A DNA stretch of 64,000 nucleotides from Prorocentrum cordatum (GCA_963575745.1 CAUYUJ010003381.1:267727-331726), one strand, 5' to 3'; counted from the first letter of the stretch, positions 27,466-37,345 are shown. The notes: generated by a model not told the origin, from the letters alone. Program-made: numbers and translations.

Positions 27466-29285
27466 ATATTCTGCTCGCCTTGTGCAGGATGGCGGCGTGT
27501 TTTCTCAGTCGTAACCCACATCTTTCTGTACGATGGATCCTCTCGGAGAGGAATCCTGCCGATGCTCCCTCGCGCTTGTTCGATTTGCAGTCGAACCCGG
27601 AAGCACCTAAAGAGGACGATGTTGGCCGCCCCCTCCCCCGCGATAGCACCTCCTGTGACGTTGTCCAGGCCTTTGGGAAAGCGGCGGGACCTTGTGGTCC
27701 GAAAAGGTCGCACGGCGACCCTCGTCAAGTGTTTGAATTCTTGTCCGATCTTCCCAACTCTTTCTGTGAGAGGTTCTGGTCGGATTCAGGAGCTGAGTTT
27801 AGCCTCGCGAACCCCAGTGATTGTCTAGGGCAGTGTCTCGGCGCGCTTGGCTCTGATCTCACCCTGGATACCCGCGACAAAAGCAAGGCCCTGGGACTCT
27901 GTGGGGCCCGTTCGGATTCCGTACGCATTTTGGCCCCAACCAGATTCCATGCAACCGAACCCTTCTACATTGAACGCCAGAGTTCGGATTTTAGCCTCGT
28001 CGCGGCTCGGGGATCAACCAGCTGCGGCCCCGCGCAGAAAGCGCCGACTGGAGACTCCAGAGGCGTCACCAGCATCACTACAGCGCACTTCCCGAATCCT
28101 GAAGGCCGAAGGCGAGCTCGGAATCGCCTCGCTAGCCCGCAGCGCTTGCAAGCCAGGCCTCTCGAACGACGAGGTGAGGCCGATCCTACAGCAGCTGGGG
28201 GAGCGGATCAGTACGGATCCACGGTTACAGAACGCTTCGAGCTCGAACAACGAGGAGGAGAAGACCACCCCTGCTTCGAGGCATCGGACGCTCCCGCGTG
28301 CCGAACGAGGCGCCTTGGAGAAGCTGTTGGCGGCCGAGCCGCTGCCCGAGCTGGATCATCTTACAGTGGGCGGGCACGCTGCAGTCAGGCTCTGGACCGA
28401 GGCCCAGTACGCCCAGGAGGTGCACCAGCTCAGCCAGCACAGCGGCGCGAGGCGGGCAACCGACGTCCCGATCGAGGAGCTGGACAGCAGACTGGTGCAG
28501 TACATCGACCACCAGGCCAGATGGAGAGTGACCGCTGCTCGTGCTCGGCCGACGGCGGGGATGCAGGGCCCTCGCACACTGCAGCGCAGCTGGAGGGCTT
28601 CGAAGGGATGGCAGAACCTGGGCCCATCCACTTCCCGTCTCTCCGAGGCGTGGCCGATCTGGTGCGCCATCGTAAACGGGCTGCGCAGTGTGCGAAGGTT
28701 CGACATGGCGCTTGTCATCTGCCTTATGCGGAGCACATTTGCACGCCCGATCTAGTTGACGGCGCTGAAGCCAGAGTTCCTTTTCCCTCCGAGTCGCGCG
28801 GCCGCCCGCTGGACGCTGCAGCTGAATCCAGAGATCGAGGGCGCGCCGTCCAAGGCGAGGGGGCACGACGTCACAATCGAGCTCGATCACGACTGGTGGG
28901 TTAGCCTGACCCCCATGCTGCGCGCTTTTCGATCTCGCCCGCCTGGCGAGCGGGTCTGGACTTTGAGTTGCCCACAGCCGGCGGCTGCTGTGAAGAGAGC
29001 CGCTCGCGACCTGGGGCCCAACCTGGTGGCGTATCAGGCCAGGCGCAGCGGGGCCAGCGGACATGGCCACGCGATGCCGAACGCTCGCGGAAACAAAAAC
29101 AGCGGGGCGGCTGGAAGTCGGACCGTTCGGTGGTGAGGTACGAGAAGGGCGTTCGGCTCAGCTCAACCGGGATGGCCCATCCGATGTGGTTGCGCCAACG
29201 CGCCGAGCTGCGCGAGGAGAAATTCGTGGAGATTGTGGTGCACCGCCGAGCGTTGCCAAAGCCCGCTTTGCATTACCGATAGGCG
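27435..29285 (+). pseudogene. decayed retroelement pol: RNase H end and tyrosine recombinase
   Basis: At 27450-27590 the frame gives LLALCRMAACFL and VRWILSERNPADAPSR, the C-terminal RNase H motif of DIRS and Ty3-type pol. After a spacer and a frame change, a YR domain follows: VPIEELDSRLVQYIDH (about 28470), WRASKGWQNLGPSTSRLS, ALVICLMRSTFARPI, then an in-frame TAG at 28753, then LTALKPEFLFPP, LVAYQARRSGAS (about 29020-29055) and RGGWKSDRSVVRYEKGVRLS (about 29107-29160). The last contains the probable nucleophile Tyr; the Arg of the H-x-x-R box is kept but the His position is not. Two frameshifts lie between 29060 and 29100. The reverse transcriptase proper is missing. Recombinases of this class insert the circular DNA copy; this one is inactive. 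Confidence 0.68.
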
Positions 29286-29843
29286 AGAGGCGGCGGTTCG
29301 TTCGGTTTGCAGCGCCTTCTTATGTGTGTGCCTCGTGGTCGCTAGTCAAACATGTGAAAGGATACTGATGTCCCGAGCGTCTTCTCCTTTCGACTGCGTG
29401 CAGACATAAGAAAGGGTAGCAGTGGCGCCGTTTTCGTATCCGTGAATGACCCACCACTGTCCAGAGGGCTGATAAGGCCTGTGTCAGGGGCAGCGCGAAT
29501 CGAGCCCCAGTTGGAAATTAGTCGTTTCCAGTCAGTGAGTGAACATATTGCTGCCCGGCTTCCCGCTCACCCCTTCCCCGCTCTCCAGTCCCACGTGTGT
29601 AGATATCATGGAGTCACCGAGCTCTCTGTTGCGACTTTTGTTGGTAACGTTTCGCCTTCCGGTTTCAACCGCCCGGGCCTGCGGCGCCCAGGGGTTAGAG
29701 CCCGAGACGGCCACAAGAAACACGTCTCCCGCCCGCGCCCATCGGAGATGATTCCTTCGTGTCCCCATCGTGCCGCTGTTTTCATTGTTTTAAGCGCCCT
29801 TACGGTGTGAGAACAGCTTCTGTTTGGGGAACCTGACTTGGGC
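29286..29843. other. 3' non-coding part of the YR retroelement
   Basis: No motif recognised. It lies between the recombinase and repeat B1, where the element's trailer would be. Confidence 0.4.
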
Positions 29844-29955
29844 GTGGTTTCCGAGAGGCTGGCCGTGCCACCCGCTCTTCTTGCTTCGGAGCCGAGTCGC
29901 TTCGACCAGCGAGCTTAGTAGAGAGAACAGTTCCCCGCAGAAAAGCCAAGGGTAA
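29844..29955 (+). repeat. split direct repeat B1
   Basis: GTGGTTTCCGAGAGGCTGGC ... CAGAAAAGCCAAGGGTAA; repeated at 30111-30225. Confidence 0.8.
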
Positions 29956-29960
29956 GTCAT

Positions 29961-30049
29961 GGGGGTGCGTGCGCATGAATGACGTAGCGGGGTTTGCGCT
30001 GTGGGCCTCATCGATTCTAATTGACGTCGCTCCGAACTCATCCTGGCTC
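29961..30049 (+). repeat. split direct repeat A2
   Basis: GGGGGTGCGTGCGCATGAAT ... TCATCCTGGCTC; second copy of A1, directly after B1. Confidence 0.8.
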
Positions 30050-30110
30050 CCTGCCCTTTGAGCCGCTTGGCTCTCCCTCCCTTCTTCCGCTCCTCACGTT
30101 TGCCAGGGTT

Positions 30111-30225
30111 TGGTTTTCGAAAAAGAGGCGTGCCGTGTCACCCGCCTCTCTTGCCTCGGATCCGAGTTGCGTCGGCCAGCGAGCTTAGTAGATAGAACAG
30201 TTCCCTGCAGAAAAGCCAAGGGTAA
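30111..30225 (+). repeat. split direct repeat B2
   Basis: TGGTTTTCGAAAAAGAGGCG ... CAGAAAAGCCAAGGGTAA. Order A1-ORF-B1-A2-B2 is the PAT/Ngaro arrangement. It marks the right end of the element. Confidence 0.8.
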
Positions 30226-30227
30226 TA

Positions 30228-30480
30228 GTGACTGGCGAGGATGATGATACTGAATGTGATGATGGGGAAGCTGATATGATGATGATGACGACCATGATGA
30301 TGATGATGGTGATGGTGGTGATGATCATAATGTCGATGCTGATGATGATGATGATGATGGTGGTGATGGTGATGAGGATGGTGATAGTGATGTTAATGGC
30401 GATGGCGATGGCAATGGCGATTGTGATGGTGATGGTGATGGTGATGGTGATGCTGCTGATGGTTACGCTTATGTTTACGA
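30228..30480. repeat. GAT/GGT microsatellite
   Basis: Imperfect GATGAT and GGTGAT triplets immediately after repeat B2. Confidence 0.93.
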
Positions 30481-30599
30481 TGTCCAATATGTACCACGCG
30501 TGACCCCCTGGTAACGAAGCCGAACAACCTTTTTCACTGGCGGTGGTGAAAAACTCATGGCGAAGCGCTAGATTTTCGTGCCCGTTTTTTTCGACGAAG

Positions 30600-30935
30600 T
30601 CAGTCGTTGGCGATGAGAAGACGAAGAAGCGATATGAGAAGACGGGGAAGGATCATAAAGGAGGGGGACGAGGAGGAGAAGGATAAGGAGAAAGACGAGG
30701 GGGAGGAGGCGACAATGATGATTCGGACAACGAGAATGAGACCGAAAAGGGCAAGGAGGAATTGGAGGAGAAGGATACTGAGTATGACGGGCAGGAGACG
30801 AAGGGTGGCGGAGGAGCAGCAATCTATCAAGGGCGACAGCGAGAAAACGAGAGACAGAGAGATAACGACAAAGAGAGAGAGAGAGGGTGCGATAAAGAGA
30901 GATATAAAGAGAGAGGGAGAGGGAGAGCTTCATGA
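30600..30935. repeat. purine-rich tract ending in a GA run
   Basis: GGA/GAA-rich sequence followed by GAGAGA runs (30837-30930). Confidence 0.8.
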
Positions 30936-30989
30936 AGGTCGCAGTGGGGCTCTTTTTCCTTAGGGGGTTCTCGAGGTTCTCCTGGGTGG

Positions 30990-31140
30990 CCCGTGCCATC
31001 GGGCGTGCCGGGCGCTCTTCCCTCCCCGCGTGACGCGTGCACCCCGGACTTCTCCCCGACGCTCCTGCGGGCGGGCTGGGGGGGCGCGCATCTGGTGCGC
31101 GAAGCCCTCCGAGGGGCCTCTCGGGCGTTTCCAAAGAGTT
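30990..31140 (+). CDS. possible exon, unknown protein
   Basis: The + frame reads DACTPDFSPTLLRAGWGGAH then LVREALRGASRAF with mostly GC third positions, between a GA tract and the left arm of the inverted-repeat element. No family recognised. Confidence 0.27.
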
Positions 31141-31414
31141 GTTTGGGAGGCACCTTCCCAGACATGATCGCGTCGGAGAAAAAAATCTGTACGGGAGGTT
31201 TTGGGCCACTTTCGGCATCGGGAGGCCCTCGCTGGGCCCCGGGACCGTCAAACACAGACTCAGAATGAAAAATCGGTCCCTGGGGAAGGGACGGGACTTC
31301 GTCGCATGTTTGGGTTAGAAGCGCCCTGTGCCGTCCTGGGGGCCGCTGGGTGGGCAGTGTTCGGGGTCTCCTGGGTGTTTTTCGGGCCGTCTCGGGGGCG
31401 CACTGGAGGCATGA

Positions 31415-31833
31415 CTGTGCCGCGCGGGGCTGTCACGGGGTCCTGTTGAGGACAGTGCTGGCGACCAGCAGGTAATAGTCCTGCGGTCGAGGGACATATC
31501 GGAGGTCCAACTGGGCAACAAGCATTGCGTTTACCAGTGGATCTCGCCACCAAGTGGGGCAAGTGGGACCTCCAAGATTGGCTCCATCCAGGTGGGCGCG
31601 CAGCTACCGATCATCAGACAGCCCAGTGCATCGACGCTCCGCAACGAGCTCAGGCTCGGCGTCTCATGGCATGCGCCGCCACAGTCAAGACGCCGAAAGA
31701 AGGACCGATTTGGGCTCAGGAGGGGCTCGGGATTCTGGGCTGCTCCTTTACGTCGTGGAACCTGTTTGCGGCCCAAGCACGGCGGGGCCAGCCCAGACAT
31801 CCGACGTCTTTTTTTTTCAACACGGGGCCCCTG
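31415..31833 (+). CDS. protein-like open frame inside the inverted-arm element
   Basis: Open from 31415 and reading on into the right arm (stop near 32071). The central part has normal composition (VIVLRSRDISEVQLGNKHC, YQWISPPSGASGTSKIGSIQ, RNELRLGVSWHAPPQSRRRK). No start fits well, and CAG|GTAATAG at 31471 could be a splice site. No family recognised; it may be a captured gene piece and not the element's own gene. Confidence 0.35.
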
Positions 31834-31934
31834 GAAGTTCCGTCCCTTCCCCCGGGACAGAGTTTCAATTCTGAGTTGTCTTCGAACAGTCCCGACGCCC
31901 GCCGAGGGCCCCCCGAGGCCTTGGGCGCCGCGTA

Positions 31935-32080
31935 ATGGGGGGGTCATACATGGGGGGGTGGCGAGGGTGGTTCGAAAAGGTACCCAAACGGTGCCTAAAC
32001 GAGCCCCCTGGTGCTCTGGAGGGGCCCGAAAGGGGCACGAAAGGGGACCGTTTCTGACCCCCCGTTTATGACCCCCCCCA
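31935..32080. mobile_element. inverted-repeat insertion in the right arm
   Basis: GGGGGGGTCATACATGGGGG ... CCCGTTTATGACCCCCCCC has inverted ends and interrupts the arm of the larger element, so it is younger. Confidence 0.75.
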
Positions 32081-32249
32081 TCAAGTCCCGCCCGAAGGCC
32101 GAACTTTGCCAAAAGCCTCCCGTCCAGACTTTTTCGTTGCGACGCGATCATGCCTGAGCTCACGTCGTGGAGCCTGTGTGTGGCCCAGGCCCGGCCTGGC
32201 CAGGGGAGCCCCGTTGGTCCTTCCTGTGCGTTTTCCTGAAGGGAAACTG

Positions 32250-32405
32250 GGACACACAAATAAATACACACAAATAAAAAATATTCCCCATATTTTCATA
32301 TATTTTCTGGGTTTTTGTCTTCCCCTCCACTTCCCATATTTTCCCATATTTTCTGGGAAATCGACGATTAGTTGTGTCTGTGTGTTTTTGTTCCCTCCTG
32401 ATTTC
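32250..32405 (-). mobile_element. family F element, copy 3, reversed
   Basis: GGGACACACAAATAAATACA ... TGTGTCTGTGTGTTTTTG with CCCATATTTTCCCATATTTT inside; reverse orientation of 3058-3215. Confidence 0.8.
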
Positions 32406-32449
32406 CTTCTGGCGGCGCGCTGCCCGCACAGCGGGGGGGCCCGTGCCAG

Positions 32450-32800
32450 CAGCACTTATGCTCGCCTCCGGGGGTGCCCTGGGCTCCTTGGGCTTCGGTG
32501 GCCTCTGCGACGGAACGCGTGACGCTCCCCCGCCCAAATCGGGGGGCGGAAAAGAGGGGGGTGATGACTAGGGGGGGGTGGATATCATGGCGGCGGTCAT
32601 GATATTTCCCCAGATTTCATGGCGCCTCTTCTTATTTCATTACGTCCATGGCCCCCCCGCTGGGCCGCGCACGTGCCGTCGGTCATGATTTGCGCCCCCC
32701 CCTCTTGGACACCCCCCTCTTTTCCGCTCCTGACTAAAGATCCAGGGACGTCCTGGGGTCTCAGGGTCGGGTCTCTCGTGGAAGGCCTCTCGTTGGTCGG
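32450..32800. mobile_element. family E MITE, copy 4, split by family G
   Basis: E sequence (CTCGCCTCCGGGGGTGCCCT ... GTGACGCTCCCCCGCCCAAA), then family G, then E again (CAGGGACGTCCTGGGGTCTC). Confidence 0.75.
32536..32734. mobile_element. family G TIR element, copy 2, nested in E
   Basis: GGCGGAAAAGAGGGGGGTGA ... CACCCCCCTCTTTTCCGCTCC; inverted ends match copy 1. Confidence 0.85.
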
Positions 32801-33187
32801 GCCCCCTTCTGCTGCGCGCGCGCCTTCCGGCAGCACGCTGCCTGCACGTCGCCCGACGACGGGGGGCGAGGAGACCACCGCGCTGCGCGCTCCGCGGCCG
32901 GGACCCATCGAGAGGAGTGCCGGAAGAGCGCCCCTCTCTCGGGGGCGGCCGCGCGAGGGCGCGCAGATCACCGCGCGTCGCGCGTCGCGCCAGCGCGCAT
33001 CGCTCAGGAGGGGAAGAAGCGCACAGACACAAGGAATCGTCGACCCCCAGGGACGTAGGGGGGGAGAAAGGGGGGGGACGTGGGGCGGGGGCGGAGACGA
33101 GACTCGAGGGGAAGTCTGAGAGAACAAGGGGGGAGTCTTGGGATGGGTGCGTGAGTACTTCGTTGTGTGTGTCCCTGGGCCCCCTTC

Positions 33188-33351
33188 GAGCGCGGGACAG
33201 CGCAGCTGCGTGGCCCGGGCGCCCTGATCGTGGCCGCCCCCTGGCCGAGCGGGGGCCGGCGGGCTGCGCCTGGGAGCGCTTCGTGGCCCCCAGCCTCGAC
33301 GGCGGGCCCGGGGCCGAGGCCGACTGAGGGAGAGCCACCGCCGGCCGAAAG
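33188..33351 (+). other. GC3-rich coding-like island, first direct-repeat copy
   Basis: Two + frames are open: one gives LAERGPAGCAWERFVAPSLD and stops at TGA 33325, the other GALIVAAPWPSGG and runs on. The last 60 bp are duplicated at 33547-33606 around family S, and a third intact homologue (GAGCCACCGCGGGCCGAAAG) is at 34214. No family recognised. Confidence 0.35.
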
Positions 33352-33574
33352 TCGGGCTTGACGAAAGGGGGGAATTAGGAAAGGGGAGGTTACGAAATTT
33401 GCTGCATGCAGCTGGTTTCGGCCTCGCCGAGGGGCCCATTCCTCGATACATAGCCGCCTCCCGGCGCCGGGAGGCGCCGGGAAAGTCAGCTACGTGAGCT
33501 GATTCTCACTCCACCCCTTTGCTATCCCCCCCTTTCGCCCGACCCGAGCCTCGACGGCGGGCCCGGGGCCGAGG
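33320..33574 (+). other. candidate introner-like GC-AG intron, 255 bp
   Basis: The 60-bp repeat holds GGGGCCGAG|GCCGACTG in both copies, so splicing from the first GAG|GC to the second GAG| would remove family S and one repeat copy. Length is a multiple of three. Exact splice points are inferred from the other cases. Confidence 0.35.
33351..33541. mobile_element. family S inverted-repeat insertion in a 60-bp direct repeat
   Basis: GTCGGGCTTGACGAAAGGGG ... CCCCCCCTTTCGCCCGAC with inverted ends and an inner palindrome (CGGCGCCGGGAGGCGCCGGG). Flanking 60-bp copies (33292-33351, 33547-33606) differ at two positions. Confidence 0.75.
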
Positions 33575-33644
33575 CCGACTGAGGGCGAGCCACCGCCGGC
33601 TGAAAGAGCGCCCGCCCCCGCGGAGATCCGGGGCAACGGTAGGG

Positions 33645-33831
33645 TTAAGTCGGGCGTGTCCCCCTACAGGGGGATTTTCGAAGAAAAATAAAGAAGTACA
33701 CAAAAAATATCCCAAAGAGGCCAACAAATATTCAAGAAATAGTCCCCACACTATTGTTGGACATTTTTTGTTTTGGGGGTATTTGTTTTTCCGTCGAAAA
33801 TGCCCCTGTAGGGGGGACAGGCCCGACTTAA
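33645..33831. mobile_element. family A TIR element, copy 8, 8-bp target duplication
   Basis: TTAAGTCGGGCGTGTCCCCC ... GGACAGGCCCGACTTAA. Flanks CGGTAGGG / CGATAGGG agree at 7 of 8. Confidence 0.9.
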
Positions 33832-33839
33832 CGATAGGG

Positions 33840-33972
33840 GGCGATAGGTGACAAGGGGGGGGCGCATCGACCCCCAATCGCCCACTGATCGCCGATAGGG
33901 GCCCGATAGCCCCAACCTGCCCAGGAAGGTGCGGATTCGCTATCGGGGCCTACCGCCGATCGATCGGCGATG
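33840..33972. repeat. dispersed repeat M, copy 2
   Basis: CGATAGGTGACAAGGGG ... CGATCGATCGGCGATGTA; CATCGACCCCCAATCGCCCA matches 62543. Confidence 0.65.
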
Positions 33973-33974
33973 TA

Positions 33975-34147
33975 CAGTCAAACTCCCTAATAAGGACGCG
34001 CGACTTTGCTCAGGGTACCCTTGCGTCCTTGCTCTTCCTTGCTCTTGCGTCCTTGGGGTTTTCGTCGTCCGCCGCCCCAGAAATCCCAACTTCGGCTTCC
34101 AAGGGTCTCGCGTCCTTACCGCGCGTCCTTCTTAGGGTTTCTGACTG
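33975..34147. mobile_element. family H TA-flanked MITE, copy 1
   Basis: TA|CAGTCAAACTCCCTAATAAG ... CTTAGGGTTTCTGACTG|TA with 28-bp ends, 23 of 28 matching. Interior CTTGCGTCCTTG repeats. CAGT ends and a TA target: Tc1/mariner-like. Confidence 0.92.
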
Positions 34148-34357
34148 TATCCCCTACTCCAGGTCGACGCACACCCCCCCCCGTACGCCAGGCCCCCCCG
34201 CTCGTTGCCCCTCCGGGGGAGCCACCGCGGGCCGAAAGAGCGCCCGCCCCCCCGGAGAGGGGGCGCCGGGGCAAGGCGCGGCCGCGCGTGGAGAGGAGGG
34301 CGAATAGGCACCGCTCCAGGGGCGCGGGTCTCGGAGGAGGAAAAGGCATCCCTACCT

Positions 34358-34555
34358 TGAAGTCGGGCCTGTCCCCCTACAGGGGGATTTCCGACGAAAA
34401 TTTGTTTTAAAAATGCACAAAAAATAATCACAAGATAGTCCAAAAATAGTCTGGGGATTATTTGTTGGGGTATTTTTTGACCTTTTTGGAGCATGTTTGG
34501 GGTATTTTCTATTTTTCGTAGAAAATCCCCCTGTAGGGGGACACGCCCGACATAA
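34358..34555. mobile_element. family A TIR element, copy 9, perfect 8-bp target duplication
   Basis: TGAAGTCGGGCCTGTCCCCC ... GGACACGCCCGACATAA, flanked by CCCTACCT on both sides (34350-34357, 34556-34563). Confidence 0.92.
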
Positions 34556-34559
34556 CCCT

Positions 34560-34710
34560 ACCTCTAACCTTTCCCCGTTTTCCCCTCTTTGGGCGGCCCT
34601 TGTCGCCACCGCTGGATTCGCCTCGAAGTTCTGGACCAGAACTCAGAAGGCACTCCGGCAGAGGTCCAGGGAGTAGCGGTATCGGTGCCTTTTGAATTCC
34701 CCAGAGAGGT
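34560..34710. mobile_element. family L MITE, copy 3
   Basis: TTTCCCCGTTTTCCCCTC ... GGGAGTAGCGGTATCGGTGC; interior GCCCTTGTCGCCACCGCTGG. The left end is decayed. Confidence 0.65.
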
Positions 34711-35389
34711 GGCGCCGGAGTTGGGCGCAGAGGCAAATGGGGGGAACGGGTCCTGAGGGAAACGGGTCCAGAGTCCGGAGGTTTTGCACCGCTTTCGGAC
34801 TCCGGGGGCCCTCTACGGGTTGCAAGAGTCTCAGAAGGCGGTTCGGGATGAAGAGCTCGTCCATGGGAAGGCCCCAGGCTGCAGGGCCTATTTCGCTAAG
34901 GACCCGTCTCCCCCATGCTTGATACGGTACGTTCGCGTCGTGTCGAACCGCGGCGAACCCCGCCACGGGCGTTCATTAACGTTCGCCGCCGGCGACACAT
35001 ATTCGGTCGATAAGGAACGATCTGACATGTCGGAAACGGCCCATCGCTCAAGGTTAAACGATCCCCGCGGTGACGAAAATAGCGCCGAAGTAGGCACTAC
35101 ACGAACCCGCAGTAGGCTCAGGGGGGACCGCTGTATGCTGGAGGTTGGCAGATCGTAACCTCACTTCCCTTCTACTCATAATTACGTCCTTCTCTATTTT
35201 CCCATCTCTTTCCCCCTCTCCATTCCTCGACATGAAGGGCAAGGTTATGAGAGAGCCGGGACCCAGACCCTGGGCTTTTTCTCCCCAGTCGTCCCGCCTC
35301 AGTCCCTGACGGCCCCCCGGCAAAATGCAAGCCTCAGGACCCGTCTCCTCGAGGATCCGTCTTTCGTGTTAGATCCCAATGAAGGAGTA

Positions 35390-35564
35390 CAGTGGAGACC
35401 CATTCCAAGAAACCCTGCTCGCCTCCAGGGTGCCCTGGGTTTCTTGGGTTTCGATGGTTTTTGCAATGGAAATCGTGACGCTCCCACACCAAAAATCGAC
35501 GGACGTCCTGTGGTCTCAGGGATGGGTTTCTTGTGGAAGGTTTCTTGTGGTCGGACCTCTACGG
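35390..35564. mobile_element. family E MITE, copy 5, complete
   Basis: TA|CAGTGGAGACCCATTCCAAG ... GTCGGACCTCTACGG|TA. The most complete E copy (175 bp). Confidence 0.88.
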
Positions 35565-35566
35565 TA

Positions 35567-35723
35567 CAGATACCGCTACCCCTTGCCTCGTTTTCCTCCT
35601 TTAGGGCCTCCTGGGAGGCCCTGGGAGGCCCTGGGAGGCCCTCGTCGCCACTGCTGGATTCGCGTCGAAATCCTGGTCAGAGCGCACCCCAGGAGAAGTA
35701 ATTATGGGGAGTAGCGAAATCTG
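35567..35723. mobile_element. family L MITE, copy 4, TA-flanked
   Basis: TA|CAGATACCGCTACCCC ... GGGGAGTAGCGAAATCTG|TA. It shares its left TA with the right TA of E copy 5, so one element used the other's target. Confidence 0.85.
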
Positions 35724-36119
35724 TACATTGTGGTTTCCTCAGATGGGGGAGCTGTGACCTAGACCGATGGGCCTTCCCCCAGGCCCATCGGCCCGCCTCA
35801 TTCCCTGACTGTCCAGGGGTCCGTGGAGGGCCTCAGAGGAGCCGAAACCGGCAAAATGCAAACCTCAAGACTCGTCTCCGCCAGGGTCCGTCCTGCGTGC
35901 TAGATCCTTCCCCGATCCATCTCTCCTTTTTTCTACAGTCGGACCGAGGTATAAGGTCGAGGTTGGTTCGGGGAGGCGACCCTTATGTTCTTCGTGCTTG
36001 CTGGATGTTCTTGCGCATCCTGGGGAGGGCACCCCAGGATATTCTGTGTGTGTTGGCTGGCGGAGGGTCTCTCTGCCCTAAGTCCGATTGCGCTCCTCTC
36101 CTTGTCCCCTTTCTAGTGT

Positions 36120-36345
36120 TGCGCGACGGGGTAAGGTGGTGGAGGCAGAGGTGAAGGAGGGAGTTTTGCAGGCGGGAGGATGTGGAGGGGGAGAAAGAAG
36201 GGGAGGAGGAGGAGGAGGAGGAGGAGAAGGAGGAGGAGGAGGCGGCGGAGGAGGAGAAGGAGAAGAAGGAGGAGGAGATGGAGGACGGGGAGGAGGACGG
36301 GGAGGAGGAGGAGGAGGACGAGGAGGAGGAGGAGGACGAGGAGGA
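36120..36345. repeat. GGA purine tract
   Basis: GGA/GAA triplets with GGACGAGG variants; a short CTCTCT run follows at 36390. Confidence 0.9.
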
Positions 36346-36414
36346 GCCTCGTGTATCCATCACGGCTCTCTCATCGTCGTTGAGTTCTCTCTCTCTCTCT
36401 CTCTATCCAGGGAT

Positions 36415-36585
36415 CCCCTCCGAGCAGCACGGGAGGCGCGAGGGCGCCAAGGGAGGTGTCGGCGGGGCCCCGCGGCCGCACCCAGGCCGGCCTCCCTGCG
36501 CCGCCACCGCCCCCGCCGCACCAGCCGGAGGGGGCGGGGCCCGGGGAGGGGTGCCGCGTGCTGCAGGCCGTGGCGAAGCGTCGTG
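36415..36585 (+). other. GC-rich coding-like island
   Basis: A + frame reads QPEGAGPGEGCRVLQAVAKR at its end; Pro/Ala/Gly-rich before that. Unknown; could be an exon. Confidence 0.25.
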
Positions 36586-36586
36586 G

Positions 36587-36780
36587 GTTGCCTATGTGAT
36601 ATACACCTTAGGCGATGTTTAAGAAAACTTAAGCTTTCGGCCAGAGTCTCGATTATTCTTAATGTTTCAACGTAAATCCTAAGATTTGTATAGAAATGTT
36701 GGGTTTTTATTCCAGTTCTGAGACTATGAATTTCGTAACCCATGATTTCTTAAGCATTTCGCAGGGTGTAGGCTACATCG
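36587..36780. mobile_element. AT-rich inverted-repeat element
   Basis: GTTGCCTATGTGATATACAC ... GGGTGTAGGCTACATCGAC arms are imperfectly inverted, with TTTAAGAAA / TTTCTTAAG inside. Markedly lower GC than the flanks. Confidence 0.6.
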
Positions 36781-36904
36781 ACATATGCGATATCGATATA
36801 GGCTATAGCTTCTCCTCCGATATCGGCTGCATATTTTTCAGTGTTGCTTGTGGCTCGTTTCTTCGATGTAGGCCATATCGAAGAAGAAGAAACAAACAAA
36901 AACA

Positions 36905-37005
36905 AACAAACTTTTGGCGCTCCGCGTGGATTTCTTGGATCCGCGCTGGGACCCTCCTCGCGGCGCCTGCGGCGCCGCCCCTGGCGCGCTTCGCGCTTTT
37001 TCAGA
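36905..37005. mobile_element. family O element, copy 8, half
   Basis: TTTTGGCGCTCCGCGTGGAT through GCGCCGCCCCTGGCGCGC; the right arm is absent. Confidence 0.7.
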
Positions 37006-37159
37006 TTCTTCTCTTAAAGCTTGGCATCGCTCGTGCGCAGTTGTTCCCGGCAAGGACCATCGAGGAACATGTTTGTGCATCGTGCGAAACAAAACAACAT
37101 AATACGCGCAGAAAACCGAGGCACAGGGAACGGACGTCCGAGCGATGGCGAGATGGGCC

Positions 37160-37345
37160 CACCAGAGAATGTTCTGGGAACCCTTTTGTGTTTTGCACGA
37201 AGTGCTCTCATACCATTTCTGACTGAGACAGTTTTGTTTCAACACGTCGGCTCCACGTCCTTGGAACACTGCATCCGCCCTCAGAGCCCTCCTGCGTTCT
37301 AAGAACATGTTGTTGTAAGCCTATAGGAATGCCGGGGCAGTCGAT
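37160..37345. repeat. dispersed repeat D, copy 1
   Basis: GTTCTAAGAACATGTTGTTG and AAGCCTATAGGAATGCCGGG match GTTCTAAGAGCATGTCGTGG and AGGCCTGTAGGAATGCCGGG at 63065-63103. Confidence 0.65.

Larger units (their letters stand above)
31160..32157. mobile_element. ~1-kb element with long inverted arms around an open frame
   Basis: The left arm (31160-31300: CAGACATGATCGCGTCGGAG ... GGGGAAGGGACGGGACTTC) is the imperfect inverse of the right arm (31834-32157: GAAGTTCCGTCCCTTCCCCC ... CGACGCGATCATGCCTGAG), which is split by another insertion at 31935-32080. Arms of about 140-170 bp and a non-repetitive centre resemble Mutator-type elements carrying captured sequence. Element class is an inference; no target duplication was resolved. 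Confidence 0.65.
35262..35909. repeat. ~120-bp direct repeat around two MITEs
   Basis: GCAAAATGCAAGCCTCAGGA to GTGTTAGATCCC (35320-35377) recurs as GCAAAATGCAAACCTCAAGA to GTGCTAGATCC (35853-35908). E copy 5 and L copy 4 lie between. Confidence 0.75.
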
